From NCBI GenBank assembly GCA_950295325.1, contig OX485809.1:24628144-24692143 (forward strand): DNA of 64,000 nucleotides. Direction: 5' to 3'. A program made the translations under genes and the position numbers. Below the pieces are notes generated by a model. That model was not told where the DNA came from and searched no databases. It saw only the letters and a program-made list of their open reading frames with translations. This document shows, one piece after another, positions 33,000 through 48,300 of the stretch; positions within the stretch are counted from its first letter, which is position 1; each line of letters starts with the position of its first letter. The DNA comes from Polytrichum commune (Eukaryota; Streptophyta; Polytrichopsida; Polytrichales; Polytrichaceae).

Positions 33000-35900
33000 C
33001 AATTGCTTCTTTTTTTCTCTTTTTTTTGGTCAAGTGCAGAGTAGTTAGTAAAATATGAAGATGTGGTCCAATCACTTGTAGATATTATGGTGTTGGTTCT
33101 TTGAGCCTCACTCAATCACACACCGATTAAATATAGGTGTCCAATTGAGAAAGTAACCAAATAACACCCGGATACCTTAGGAGTTTTGATGTTGAGTATC
33201 CTTATTGAAACTATAGAACCATTTGTAACTCTAAGAATGTAGACCATCTATGAAAATCCACACATTCATTTAGATACATGTGCAATAATTTGAAGTTCCA
33301 TCATACTAGGTGTTGTACACGGCAAGCCCTAGTACAACCCATAGTAGGGAAACAAATGTACAATATCGAGCATAGTGCACACAAATGTTACGAGGGTTGT
33401 TTGTTAAAATCCATTTTCATCGTGCTCATGTCCAACAAAGACACAACACATGAACAAAAATTGAGATGGTGAGTACTGAACTTCAATCCTATCTAGCTTT
33501 TAAACTTAACTCAACAATTGCTAAACCTAAGGTTTTAATATTTTTTAGGTTTAAATTGAAATGTGGGCACATAATTGGGCTCACAAAAACCCAAGCACTC
33601 TGGTCTTTGTTATCATGGTGGTATGCATAGTATGAGGTTCTGAATCAATGTACTTCATTGTGGTGTTTTTTTTATATGATTGGTATTTGCAAAAATGCAA
33701 CTGTTGTTTCTAAAGGCAAAACATGTTTTGCAATGACCAATAATGAAATGAGTTGTAATTGTGCATTTGAGGCTCCACAAATCCCAAGGTGCTTTACATT
33801 CTTTGTGTCCATATGTATGCCACCTTCTGGCTCACGTTTCATTGCATACTTCAACAAATAATATGACCAAAATGACGTATTGATGCACTGTACGTTCAAA
33901 TATGCTCCCCAAAATAGAAGAAGAGTTGCATGATAGGGCATAACATTACAATCCTGGTAACGTAATATATAATATTCTCATCTTTTTCATATAGGATTAT
34001 AACTCGAGTTAACCTGTATTGTGTGGTTGAAATGGAATCCTATATATGCGTCCTATGTTTTTTCTGCTTGTGTTGGCACCTTGTTGTGCATGTATGAAGT
34101 TGCTTGTGCATAACAATTTTAAAAAGGTTATTTTGCAAAGTTCCACAAATTTTCAAGTGCATTGTCATATATAGCAAATACAATTGCAGCGATTTCATTT
34201 GTTATGTGTTCAAAATCCACGTTCTCTATTCATATAATGATATGAGTATGCACAAATCCATGTTGCTACAATTCATAACGAATAACATATTCTTTGATGG
34301 AGCTCAAAACTTTGGCTCCTAAAATAATATATTGTTGCATGAATTTATCAATGTGTGCATAGAATAATGATACACACTCAACTGGACAATCTTTTCACAT
34401 TAGCAATGCATCAACACATTTTATTATTTCTTCAATGTCATTAATTTCTTATCATCTTAGATTGTTGGTTTCATTTGTAGTAAGTGTGAGAAAATATGTG
34501 AGGTATTCCAAAATTTTCAATCATTGCCAATAAATTTTGTAATTATGACTTGTGCCAAAAAGGTATTCCTTGGATGGATTTTGGAAGGTTGTACTTTGTT
34601 ACGTGTTGTAATGCCTCATTTTCAAACTTGTTTGGAAATTTCTTTTTGGTGTTTTGATATCCTTTTCAAGGCAAAATTTAAACATTTCCTTCAAAAATTG
34701 AATTGATTGACAAATTTTGTGCATGTAAAAAAGATATGGCTTGTATAAAGTAAACAATGAGAACATGTCCATTTGATACTTCAAATATAAAAAACAAACC
34801 TTTCCCATTCTAAGCCCCATCCTCATGAGGAAAAAGAAACAAGAACAATGCAAACCTTAAAAGATAACTCACCATTCAAAATATGCAAGGCATCATTTTG
34901 AAATGCAATAGACACAAAGTTTTTTTAATTTTTTTTAATTTTTAATATGATGACCCACCACAATGAAACACATTGCCTATTGGATACAAATCAATATGCC
35001 TTTCATTTGTATTAGTTGTTCACATGTCAAACAACAATGTCAAGTTGTACACACTTTTTACAACACTTGTATTAGTCTTACACTACTATGCGCACATTAT
35101 ATTCATACGCATGTCCTTTAATTATTCAATTTTGGATTTTTTTTTCTCTATGTATAAAGGCAACACAGAAATCATGATAGATGTTTTGGCATCGACTACA
35201 AACATTGTGAGGACACACTTTCAACTTCAAGAGCAAAAGCTATGATCTACAAGGAGATTGGTGGCACCCTTGCCCCTTTTCAATGTATGCCTTTTCCAAA
35301 GATTTTGGAATAACCGACACTTCAATGTGGTCGGATATGACCTTCAATCAAGAAAAGGCCTTGTTGGGCCATTGGAGGCAAGGCAAATTGGGCTTGGAAT
35401 CCAACCCCTGGGAAATCCCCCATCAGGATGACCAAGTTCTTGACCAAGTTCATGCACCTCCTCTTATGTCCATGCAACAACCCACACGTACCATAACCAC
35501 TTTCTCAAGCACTACACCTAGCCAAGCTCGTCCAAAAATGGGCACCACACTTAAATATGTACACAATTACCAATATGTAAGTTTTCAACTTTCCATTTCA
35601 ATAAACCATGTCCACGTTGCACATGGTTGTTGCATTATATATTCACATAGGTATTCCTAGTATTTATTGTTTCAAATTCATTTATCTCATGTTTCATATT
35701 TTGCAATTCTCTCTTTGTATTTTCCCATTAACAAGGATTGCATTTTTCCATATTTTCAATAATTATCAATGTTTTAACTCCTCTCATTTCATATTTCGCA
35801 TTTTGACAACTCTCTCCATGGTCTTCTAGGATCACATGCAAGGTTTATGTTGGACAATCCATCAGGCCATAGCTCTGATACAAACAACCTGTTCAATTTA

Positions 35901-38800
35901 CCCCTACAAGGATGCACAAAGATGTGCTCAAATATGGACTATTTGAAACCAACTTCTAACTAGATGTAGTTTATACAACATGCCAATGATACCTTGCATA
36001 TCATATGGAGGAAAATTCATAAAAAAAATTCCATTTATTGCACATACAATGGTTGTGGTGATCCATTTGGGTGAGGGCTCTGATTTTTCTAATTTTATTT
36101 TAGTTTGGCTTGGCTATCAAGGTAGAGATTCATTGCTAATCAAATTATGTTTGCTACAAATATTTGGCGACTTAACCAATTTGGAAGCAATCCTTACTCT
36201 GTTTCTTCTTCCTTACAAGTACCCACTGAGGAACATCTGTTTACATTCATCCTATGTTTTTACAATACATATGCAAAATTGAGCAATCTGCTACTAGTAC
36301 AAAATATTCTAGGATTGAAGCTTCACTTGGCTTAATTTGATGGAAAAACAAGTACAACATCAAATTTGTAGTTGATTGAATTTGATTCTAGTTGAGGGGA
36401 AATGTTTATGCTTGCTTTCTTGGTTTGAATTTCTACCATGCATCTCCCTATAAGATTTGGTTGAGCACAAAGTTACATAGATTACAATTGTGAATTGAAA
36501 GGGTGGTAGTGAATGCTTTTTGGGGGGGGGGGGGTTGGTGGATTGTGAGAAAAGTTTGTGCACTTGAGAAACCAAAAACATCTTGTAAATGGTGAATTTG
36601 TTTTGGTGGTAATGATGGCAAGTTTGTAGTGTGAGATCTCCTTTCCAATTGTGAATTCTTAGTGTTTTGTGAGTTAACTTTGGCGTTGAATTTTCTTCTC
36701 CCAATTTCTTGCATTGTGCTTGATTGTTAGACCTTAGTGATAAATTGGTTGAGATGAGAGGGTAGGCTTCTCAGTTTCAAGGAGAAGGAATATTCACCTT
36801 AATCATATTGAATCAACATGCTGCATTGGACGGTCCATTTTGCTTGTGAAATGCAATGTTGTATTCATGCAAATTCCTAGCAAGAATTTCACTCAACAAT
36901 ATTGTCACTTCATATTAGTTAAGAAGCATAATTGGAAGTTGGTGAGTAGTGGTGGGCAAGTAGCAACAAACGTGTGTGTGTGTGGGGGTTATTTATTTAT
37001 TTATTTTAGTTTTTAAATATTTTCCCCACTTCATGCACAATCAATTTTGACTTGTCTATTCTTTTTTGGTCTTGTAAAAGATGGACACCAACATTTCAAG
37101 GTTCAACATTTTGAGTTATTGCTTGCAATCAATTGGATTTTCCGTGATTTGAAGGGGGAGATATGCACTTTCAATATGTTGAGTTTCTACTTGCAATTTT
37201 GATTTTTTTTGTGTTTTGAAGGTTGAGTTAATTCAACTATAATCGTATTATATTAATTTAACTTGTATTGAGTATCTAGGATTGTTAAAATTGGGTAGAA
37301 TCTGTGAGCCTTCCCCTCCCACCAACGCGGGCCTTTGGCCTAGTGCCTTGTTTTTTTTCTTTTTCATATCTACATGACTTGCTATGTGGAGTGATGTGTA
37401 TTCATATGGCATAATATGTCATAATATGTATGCACAAGAGTGTACACCATTAGGAGCAAATCAATTTTATACTAATGGCAAAACCTAAATTTCCTCGATT
37501 ATAATTCAATAGAATTTGAAATTTGAGGTGCATTGTAAAACCAACTCATTGCTCATGGTGTCCATCATCATGACTTGGATGTTGTGACGTTGTGATTATG
37601 ATACCCACCATGTCCACGGGTGTCCACAATTATCTATAAGGTTTTCATTATCTCTTTCCAACATTGGTCGCGGGTTCCATGTGGAACCAAATATACACAT
37701 AATCCCAAAATATGGATTCCAGCCATGACCCAAAGTTTATTTGTATTTTGGTTGATTATGCACATGCCAAATTCACAACATGGAAACTTTTTGTTTTAAA
37801 AGTGTGAAGAGCAAAGTTCTAAGAGCTTCTTCCTATGTGTCACCTATCATATTGTTTGCCATGCGTAACCTGACAAACCTAATATATTCATAGTTACGGA
37901 GATAAGTCATGCAACAAAAAATCCATGTTACACCAAGTATACAACTTAATATATACTAAAAATTGGTATAATCAAACACCAACATTAGCTTCAAATCCCC
38001 AAATTACCTATTCCATCTACTAATACACATTTGGAATGAATCAACTACAAATCTATAGGAAATAGGGTTTTTCTATATGGATGGATGGATGAGAGAGATG
38101 CTCATGTGCAACAATCCCCTCCACTCGTCTCTGTATATATTATTGATTATGTATTGTATGCAAGGAGCCTTGATACAAGTTGTAGCAAAGCATCCTCATA
38201 TTACCTATTGAGTTGCATGGGAATGACGAGGTATGTACACGAGGAGCCTTGCTATATTGAGTGTAGCACTGATCATGTCGTAAGGGCCGTTTGCTACAGT
38301 CTATTTCCGTCGTTCTTGTGTCCAATAAAGACATGATACACTAGGAAGGTATGAGATGCTTAGTGTTGTGGTCGTAATGAATCGCTCATCCAAGAACACA
38401 AAGGCTATCGTAACATGCTACATTTTTTCATCCATGAAGGCACACTATCATCCATAATTCCTTGTATATGTTCATGAGGTCATTGGTTATGTCAGACAAC
38501 TGGCTCAAGTAGGTGGATGATGAGCCGCCGGAGTAGCAAGGCATCCACCTTTTCTCGTTGGTTATCTAGTCCATATTTTCACTTCCTAAATGCAAAGTCA
38601 TTGATGTAAGGGCGAGTTTCCATGTAGGCCGCTTGCCCATCATATTCTAGTGTGAATAAGAACAAACCCACCCAAATGTAGAGGAAATCTAGTGGGGTAG
38701 GGTTCATATGTGTCAACTAGTTGCGCATATCTTCCCAAATTCAAGCCCACTTACTAACCTCCTTCTCCTAATAGCGGTCTTCAATCCTCTGGTGACCGAC
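33000..38800. other. Long AT-rich spacer, no supported gene
   Basis: Open frames are short and none is recognisable. Segments at about 33300-33470 and 38150-38360 resemble each other (both end in a CATGTCCAACAAAGACAC-like block), indicating another dispersed repeat. Homopolymer G runs occur near 36525. At 35155-35900 there is a slightly more gene-like stretch, listed separately. Confidence 0.45.
35155..35580 (+). other. Unrecognised open segment, possible gene fragment
   Basis: A frame starting with ATG at 35283 reads about 98 residues rich in polar residues (MWSDMTFNQEKALLGHWRQG, then Gln/Pro/Thr-rich) to a donor-like TAT|GTAAGT at about 35577. A frame just upstream reads DVLASTTNIVRTHFQLQEQK. 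An acceptor-like CTTCTAG|GATCAC lies near 35829. This may be a small lineage gene, or a gene fragment carried by a transposon. I do not recognise it and the support is weak. Confidence 0.2.
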
Positions 38801-39367
38801 ACTTGTAAATTTAAGATTCTTTAGTGAGTGCATGAAAGTCTAACGGCCTGTGTCCATGACCCTCCAAATTCTAACGGACCGCCAGAATGTGGTTGGATGG
38901 TGGCTTGTGCTTAATTACATGCAAATACCTCCCACCCGCTATTATCTACATTCCAGTGGGCGAGCGGCCTACATGCAAATTCAGCCTAAGTAGAGGACAA
39001 TATTCAACCACCCCTCAACTTACAGTTGCATTCCGGTTGCCAAAGTTCCGGCCCACCACTTCCACAACATAGTGTATGGTAGTTTAGTTTTGCCAAGAAT
39101 CTAAAAAAGAATCACCCATATAATTCACATTCTTCTACTTCTTCTTCTTCCGATTCTCTTGGTTTTTTTATAGTTGTTGCAAGGACATCCAAGGTGCAAA
39201 ACTGGATGCTCATCATGCATTTTCGTGCATGTCCAAATGTGGCAAGTGGAATCTCAATGATGTCGCAGACATGTAGGAATTTTTATTCTTACACTTATGA
39301 GGCAGGTGAGTAGGATTTGGAGACATGTGTGAAGAGTGAACCCACAGAAAGGGGAAATTGCTTCAAA

Positions 39368-42300
39368 ATGGATGCAAGGTCAAAGATACTGAAGGAGAGG
39401 GATAACCCTCAGCTTCTCAATAGGGTAGCCCCAAATCTAGCAATCACAAGGCCTCGTGAGAAAGCCAAAGCCAAGAAATCAAGCACAGGTGCTCCACATT
39501 CCACTGTGAAGTATAAGTCGTATGGCGATCCGTCTCCGAATGTGTTGAAGGTGTTTTTCTGAGTATCCTTCCTCCTCACCAACTTGGTTTATGTTGTGGC
39601 ACATGTAATTGAATTTTGTATGTAGTCATTTTGCTATGTTTGCCAACACTAGCACGACTTTATATATAGTCTCTTCGCCCGCATGCCACTGCCTCAATTA
39701 ACCCGGAAACGTTTGTGGAGTTCAATTTGGGCCTCTCATACATGTAATATCTTGAAATTGTAGAACGTGAATGTTGATGGTGATGTGTCTTTTTGGTAGA
39801 TAGTGATAGCTTGTCTTCTTGCAAGGTTATTCTTCTTGACACCTCATACAAAGTAATTTGACGAAGATTTCATATCATCCAGTACAAGGAGAGAATACAC
39901 AATTAGTATGAACATGCTAAATTCCTTTGGGGTTAATAGGTGGACTCTTTCTATCGGCTGTAACTGGGGCAACTCGATCGCCTGTTATTCCTCCAGTACT
40001 AAGCTAACTTTAAGATGACCATTTGATGCGTCGGAAGAATGCATAATCCTCCCATTATTGATGCGTAATCTCGCGTCTACATGTGCAGAAAAAACCAAGT
40101 GAAGTTGTGGAAGCGAAGTTACATCCTCAAGTTTCATATAAAGATGGCTCAATTCGACCCAAGCCACACATCATTGAGCATCACAATTTTTGTGACAAAA
40201 ATTACTTGGTATGCTACTTTGTTATAGTCATGATTTGTGCCCTAAAATTGTACAATGACTAAATAAAGCTTGACTATGAAGGTAGAGAGTAGTGTTGCTT
40301 TTTATTTGCATTGGCTACAAATACTTAAAAAGCTCAGCTGAGTCATTCAAATGTCATGGAAGTGTATATCATAGTCTAGGTGACGTTATTAGGTCAGAAT
40401 AGATGACGGTGAGGAATTTTCTTTCTTACACTACTTCACATAACAATTTCTTCTTTGCAAATATCAAATGACAGTGAACCCTAAACTTACATTCATGTTT
40501 GATTTCTTTGAGTGGTTTTACAGATAGCGTCATCTGTAAACAAAGACTGTCCTCTGTTTCAGCCATTCCCTCCTGAAATAGTTTTCTCCAATTTTGAGGC
40601 GTTCAAACAGTACTCAACAGTGTTTCACCTCCGAAACAATGACAAGGTACAGAAAATAATATTCTTTTACACACTTTATTCAAAAGACATGCAATTTGAT
40701 TCACCTTCCATTCAATTATAAGAATGACTGTACAAAAAATTTTAAATTCTAATTTTCACACCTGAAAACATGTCGTTTTGCTCTGCAGATTGCAAGACGA
40801 GTGCAAGTTCTACCACTCTTATCAGAATTTCTCAATGTACAACCATATTCTGCATATAATTCTCACGACCTCACAATGTTTGATGAGAGTGGCACCAGCA
40901 AGGTGGCCCCTGGAATGGAGGTAATTTTTTCTTCTCAATCTATAACTTTTTCTTCATGGTATTGTTGGCTGACACATAATTCCATTTTATACTCAGGTAT
41001 TTCAAACCCTAATGTGAATGCAACATAGTATTGGGGGACAAAATTTTGTGAACATTCCATTGTCATCAACACACAGCCAACATGGCATACAACATTATCA
41101 GTCTTAAGCTGGTTTGTACCTTTCAATGTTGTCTTCTCTGCCAATAAGGTGGTCAAAAATATAATTAATACTAAAAATTGGTGAATCCTACAGATTCCAT
41201 ACATTGTCAACTTTTGCCCGGAAACTGAAGATGATCAGGAAGCATCAATTGTGGTTGTCACTGAACGAGAGAAGTTTGAGGTGCCAGTGATTTGCATTGG
41301 CATGAGAGGTAAGTCCAATGTCTTTGGGCTTCAAAAAATGTGTTTATTTTAGATCAATTGATTTGAATCTGGGTAAATTGAATGTAATTTGTCCACCTAC
41401 CACACTCTTAACATCAGGATTGAAGTTATGTATGTGACTCAAATTTATCTACAAATTAGACAGCTCAACCCAAAATTCTAAATATCTCTCTTTCAGCATG
41501 TAGCAATATTGGATCTACCGGATGAAGTACACTTTCCAAATACACCAGCAAAATGTGTGTACACAAAGGTGTGAAATTTGAGCTCCAGTGTTTCGAATAT
41601 TGGCTTTGAAAAGCAGAGATTGTGAATATTACTGATGAATGTTGAGTTGATTAAGTTGCCCTTAAAATTAGTCACGCATCAAGTGTAGAGATGCTTTAAA
41701 CTCAACTGGACTTGGTCAATTTTTTTTAAAATCTTATCAAGCCTTGCACAATGTTTTACTTATCAAAATTTTATTTAGATTTTATGTTTTTCTTCATAAA
41801 CAATGTTTCTACTGGTTTGCAGAATGTTATGTTGCGTAACCATGGGAAGAGGCCTGCCACCTTTGAGTTGTGCATCAACGGCTTCTTTGTTGTCACACCT
41901 AGAACAGGAACAGTGGACCCAGGAAATTTTTTGGAAGTTTATATCCAATTTCGACCACCATTAGTTGGAACACACGAAGGAGAGCTCATAGCTTCATACA
42001 ACAACAATGCTGAGAGGATGTATTGCAAACTATTAGGTATTGGTTTGGAGGTGAATTGTCTCTCTCCTGTTGAAGTTTATAATTGTCAAATGGATTTTAA
42101 AATATTCTTTAACAAACTTAGCTTGAATAAACTGACAGGATTTGTACTTCGAAGATAATGTAATAAGTATTGAACTATATCATGAGCTCCAACATAACAA
42201 CCAATCTGCTTAAAAAATACAATATGGTTTAATGTATTCACCGAGTGGGTGGAATGGGCAGTTGGATGTGGGTTTATCGGCAGATGTTGCAGTAGCAGTA

Positions 42301-45300
42301 CCCACATACATAAGAAGAGAATCTCAAATGGTCGTGCACGTACAAAATTACTCCCCTGTGGTTGCCTACTTCATCTGGGAAAAGTAAGTTCAATAATCTA
42401 TACATCATATACCCTCTTTCCTGTTTTGCATGACATTTAACTCAAGGAGATTTTCTGTCAAGAGTTGGTCCCCTATGATTTTCCATTGGTGTTTTTGCAT
42501 ACAAGATCAAAGATTTCTTTCCACTTGTGGTGCATGCTTGGAGGTAGTGTTTGAATCTCAATGAAGAGAATCCTAGTTTGGTTCATTGAGTCAAACTCAT
42601 TTTAGCACCTCGTGGCATGTCAACATGAGGTTGATGCTCAATGAACCCATATAGAGTGTTCTTTGTTTAAACCTCCAAGAATGCACTGAAAATTTATCGA
42701 ACATGGAAGGTGTTGATGTATGCAACAAAACCAACTCGAGACCAATAGTCATGTTGAGTTAGAGGATAACTCTATTGTGAATTGACACACAGTTTGGTGT
42801 TGTTTTGGAGTCATAATTTGCACTTCGGTAAACTTAAAATGGCAACTGGCTTGGCCAGATTTTCAACTGAGAAAGAGGATGCGGCGTACCTTGCTCAAGT
42901 GGAAGCATCTGATAAAGGGCGTCCAAATGGTGCAGCTGGCCTTTCAAACCTAGCCACTCCTGAAGGCCAAAGTCCACTTGACACACCAAAGAGATTCAAC
43001 AGCCCAAGTCCGCAAGATGAACTTGAGAAGGTGAGTTTGTGCTTTGACCTTTTTTCTAATTGCGGTTTTCCTATGATGTTTTCATTCTTGGCAATCACGT
43101 GGCCTTACAATCAACTAGGATATAAGCAAATCGATACAAATAAAATTTTCAGATATAACGATGCATATGAGAGTGTCTTTTGTGCTGTCGATACATGCAC
43201 ATTGCAAATCTAGGTATTTGAGGAAGAAACCTATAAGCATATGATGGAGGCCCTAATTATACACATACTTTGAAAAGCATGTGGTTAAAACCAGTGTTGG
43301 TCTGGTATGTAGGTGAATGCATCGTATCAATAACCAACTTCAATAATGGTGTCAAAGAACCTACTCATGGGTTATCCAAATTGTAATATATGTCGAATAT
43401 TGACATTTGGTGGGTATGTCAGGGTGAGAGAATCTTTGTTTACCCAAGTTCTTACTTGGGTCAATACCATTCTAAACCGTATTGATACTAGGGCATTTTG
43501 CCTAGGTATCAAGGTTCTTGCATTATATATAGATCCAAATGGTATTGAAGGCAAAAACACTGAAATCCCCATAACCTCTGGTCTGAAAAAATGTGAAAGC
43601 CTCATTATAGATACCCGAATGGTATCAAAAAAATATGATACCAAACCAACACTGTCAAAACATCACTAAGGATGTGTATTTTTGACAAACAACACAATGT
43701 CAACGCAACAAAAATGTGTTTGCACCAGACAATGTAGTTCACAATTCTAAGGCTGATTTCTACAAATGCTATTGTATGGCCCACCCATAGAACTACATGT
43801 ATACAATTTTCTTTTTTTCCGAAATTCGTGCATAAGTTTAGATTTACTTAACACCAGGTGAATTTCTTCAAGTGTATGTAAATGAGTGATGTGGTGAAAC
43901 TCAAAGTGGTGATCCATGTGTTGAATCACAGGCCTTTAAGCTTAGTCCCGCAACAGGAGAGTGTTGGCCAAACAGTCGGACGGAGATTTTGATCACCTTC
44001 ACTCCACCACGTGCTTTACGGTATTCACCACACATAGTCACTTGATTTCATAATTTACAAGTCCTTAACCTGGTGGTCAATTTATTCATACAACCTATTA
44101 AACTTCAATCCTATATTAAAACTTTAAAGACAAGACCTGAAGTCAATCATAAGCTCAAGATTTGAGTGTTTCCAATTTATATTAATTATGGCGGCGGTGA
44201 TGTTCATTCCAGGTACTATTGCAAAGCATATTGTACAATTTCGGGTAAGTCAGAAAGGTTAGAGTTGCAACTTGAAGGAACAGGAGTTGGACCACTCACA
44301 CAATTTGTGCCGGCCAAGCTTGATTTACAAGAGCTTTACCTCTTTCAATACTATGATTATGAAGTACAGCTCCAGAACAAAGGCGAATTAGAGGTGAGGG
44401 TTTCCTGAAGGAATTTCATTTTGTTGCAGAGGCAGTTCCTGTAAACCAAACTCTGAATTGTGTAGACCTTTCAAACGTTTTTCAAAAGCTCATGTTTTGC
44501 TAGGGAGTTTCACTGCAAAATTGGGGTTTCCGACACTGCTTGAACACTTAAACATCATAAACTGTCACAAGTGGGTCGTAACTCCCTACTAAAACATGAG
44601 TTTGTGAGAGACTTTAAGGATAGCTCAAATAGCAGTTCAACAACATTAATGCATTTCTCCATGCTTGAATGGCAGGCGCGATTTCAATTGCTCCCAACAG
44701 ACACAAAAGCTGCAGATTTCACATTCGAGCCATCAGAGGGGGCAGTTCCAACAGGGCAAACTCAAATAATTCATGTCAAGGCCTACACAAAACTTCGAGG
44801 GGCATTTGAGTCAAAGTTTGTGTGGAATGTTGAGGGGTCCCAATACAATCCTGCCCTTTTCTTCCGGGGCCGTATAGGCAACCCAAGCATTTGCATCAAT
44901 GCTTTGTTTATTGAGTTTGGCTTGATTGCATATGGGTTCAGTGCACAGCGTTCATTTAAAGTGCGCAATTGCAGTATGGCAACTTTGAACTTCAAGATAT
45001 ACATTGTTCAGTGCGATTGCCGCCCTGCTTTTGCAGTAGAACCTGAGTGTACTTCCATCAAAGCCCAGGTGCGCCACATCAACAATTAACCTTGGAGGAT
45101 TGGTTTTTCCCTCATTTTTTTCTTTTTAACCTTTTTTGTGGTCAAAAGGAATATTAAGTGCAAGGAAGTAATTTCTCTTGGTCATGGTGAGGTGCTCAAA
45201 GTATTTTTCCTTATTGGCTGACGTGCGATATTTTCAAATACAGAGCTCACAGATGGTGACCGTGACAGTAAACCCAAAGGATGTTCAACAATATATGGGC

Positions 45301-48300
45301 GTGTTACATATTTTCTTGGTTGAAATAGACGAGGTCTACATAACAATTCCCATAACAGCCGATTGTCAAATTGCAAAGGTACCACCTACTCACATTCTAA
45401 AAAAGTTGTCAATTGGTTGGAAACCTTTCAATGATGGTTAAATGTGAAGCCATCAAACTGATAAAGTCTCTGCAATAAAGGACTTCACACTATGTAGGTC
45501 TATCATTTTTGACGTCAATTGAGTAAACCTGAGGTTTTCTACATGTTGGAGTTGCTTTGAGTTTCCATCATTGAAACTTGCAGAAATTTCAACACAATAA
45601 AATTTGTGATCACATTCATTTGAACTAATTCATTCTTGGGTATAAATTTGGATGTGGAGCTGCAGATAAAACTTGACAAAGACCATCTTGATTTTGGGAC
45701 ATGTTTTATCCGTTACTCGTACTCCCGAACTTGCACATTGTCAAATTGTGCCCTAGTCTGTGGCAAATTCGAGGTTCAAGAACAAGACTCACAAACTCAA
45801 AGCACCACAGCAAAACTGACCGCAGTGCCAACAAAAGGTGTTGTTGAGGAAGAATCTTTGGCGTCAATTGAATATTCTCTTTCCACCCTCATGCTTGGAG
45901 AGATTTCCTTTGTGACTGCTGTCATTGCCAATCCTGGACATAAAGAACAAATTTTGCCCCTCAGGATCGAGGCATTGTCAATAGGTATGACCTCTTTGTA
46001 TTCTTTTCAGAATATCACTTTGAGTTCCTTTGTTTTGACATAAATCAGAGCTCATAATTCCATTGATGGTCTATTCCAGATCATTAATGGTGTTGCAAAA
46101 ATCTCCCTGAGCATGGCCTTTCGTCAGTCTTCATCAAGGTTGTTAAATTGAGGAGGCATCATTCTCTACATCCAATACTCCACAATCTTCTCAACCTTGG
46201 GGGTGGGGGGGGGGGGTGGTAACTCCCTCGTAGGGATCTGAACCACATGCAATAAAGGGGTATTTTCAGGGGGGCTATAAAGTAATGCTCATATTCATGG
46301 GATAGTCCATAAATTCGATGAATATTCTTGGAACACACCTAATTTATTCTCAAAACAAATTTTTAGTACCCTATATTTAAGTTAATTGTTTTATAAATTT
46401 TACTCCTTTGGATTTTATCCCACCCTATATTTTTTGCACATTTTTCTTAATACCTTACAAAGAATGAGCTCCCTGGGCTTCTCAACACCAAGGCTCTCAG
46501 TTACAAAGTGCAGCCATGTTTTTAATAAATGTAGTCACTCCAAACACACAAAGTTGCAGTCAATATTTTCACAAAGTCTGTACAGCACTCTTGATAAATG
46601 TATATAGTAGACCGTCTAATATCCGTCAATGGTAGCATGTAGCACTGCAAAGCCCTTATTTAAAGTAATATTGAAACTTTTAGGTCCAATTTTGAGACTC
46701 GAGCCCAAAGGATGGGATGCTCCGCCCAAACCCAGAAATGGGGAGGACCGAATGAATGATGGGAGAGCACCATGGTCGCCGGTTCTTGACTTTGGATTTA
46801 TTTCAGTTCTTGAAGACCACCATTTGAGTTTCATTATCAGGAGCATGTGTTGCATTCCAGCTCCTGTTGTATTGTCTAACAAGCTCTCTGTCTTTCGGCT
46901 CAGTCACTCAAAATGGACGATAGAGCCATTCGGGTTGCTTGAAGTGGTGGTAAGTACTTATCTTTTTTCGCCACTGGACCATCACCTCCTTCCATGTCAA
47001 GTTGCAAATAAAATGGAGTTCTCCTCTAACTCAACATGACTTTTGGTCCGGAGTTTGTTGTTTTCCTTAAGGTACTGAGGCCTTAAAGTAACACCCTCAA
47101 TTTGGCAACACCCATTTTAAATCCTTAAGCCATCAACAAGTGAGTGCAATGGTGCCATCGAGCAAGTCATTGTTAAAAGCAATTAATCATATGCGATATT
47201 AAGTATATAATAGCACCACTTCGGCTCTTCGTAATAGCAATGTAAGAAGAATGCAAGAACGCTTCTAAAGAGCACCGAGTTTGGCCAATCTCAAGGGCTT
47301 ATCGGGGACTTATCCATTCAACAAGGTGGTGTAAGAGGTGATCCACAAAAGGGGGACAATACCTTCATTTAAAAGGCTCTTTTTGTAAGATGACTTTGTG
47401 AATTTTTGTAGGTTGCATGTGAATTTATTATTTTTTGGATTATTTTTTGTAGAATTTGTATAGGTTTGCTAATCTATGATATTTTTTTGAAAGTTTTCCA
47501 AACTAATTAACCTTCTTGAAATAGCGAAAGTTTCAAAGTAACGTTGTAAGGCCTCGGTACCTTACAATACCCTTCATGTTTGATACATTTTTAGTGTATA
47601 CTTGGAGATGTGTGGAGATTTGAATGAAGAACAATCTATATGGGTTGAATGAGGGTCAAACTCATTTTGGCATGCCAAGAGGTGCTAAAATGAGTTTAAC
47701 CCTCAATAAACCAAATTAAGTCACTCTTCATTCAAACTTAAACACTACCTCCGAGCATGCGCCACAAGTGGAAAGAAATATTTGACATTGTGTGCAAAAG
47801 AACCATTGGAATATCATAGGGAACGAGCTCTTGACGAAAAGTCTCATTGCATTCAAAGGATGACTGTAATATAGATCAATTTACGAACATTAAGTGAGCA
47901 TGATCTGCAGGTAACAGCTCATCTTGATGACACATCTAAATTCACCGACAAGGTTATAATCGAGGTTGAAGGGGGCACATATTCTGTAACTTTGCTAGCT
48001 GTTGGAGTGGGCTCAACACTTGTCTGTAATGGTTTGGCAAATGGAAGCTTGCATTTTGGAACACAATTGAGTTACAGTATTGTGACGAAGCCGTTTGATT
48101 TAGACAATCAAGGTAAGTTTCACCAAGTTGTCACGTGGGAGCGAGACCCTGAAGTGAAGAAGAGTGTGAAGGCTATATTCTCATTCACACCTGTGAAGAT
48201 AACGATGCCGCCTCATACTCCATTCAGCTTCAAAGTTACAGGTTTGTGTTTTTCCAACAACCTCTTTCATGAGTACATGCTTGTGATCAGTGTTGAACTG

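Noticed and set aside
41488-41510. TTTCAG|CATGTAG as the acceptor of HYDIN exon 6
   Set aside because: It gives a frame that stops after a few codons. Using the TAG seven bases later restores AILDLPDEVHF, a conserved HYDIN block.
48112-48241. GTAAGT at 48113 as the normal end of HYDIN exon 16
   Set aside because: Sequence after it continues the conserved ASH strand (NQGKFHQVVTW), so it is kept as exon and reported only as a possible alternative donor.
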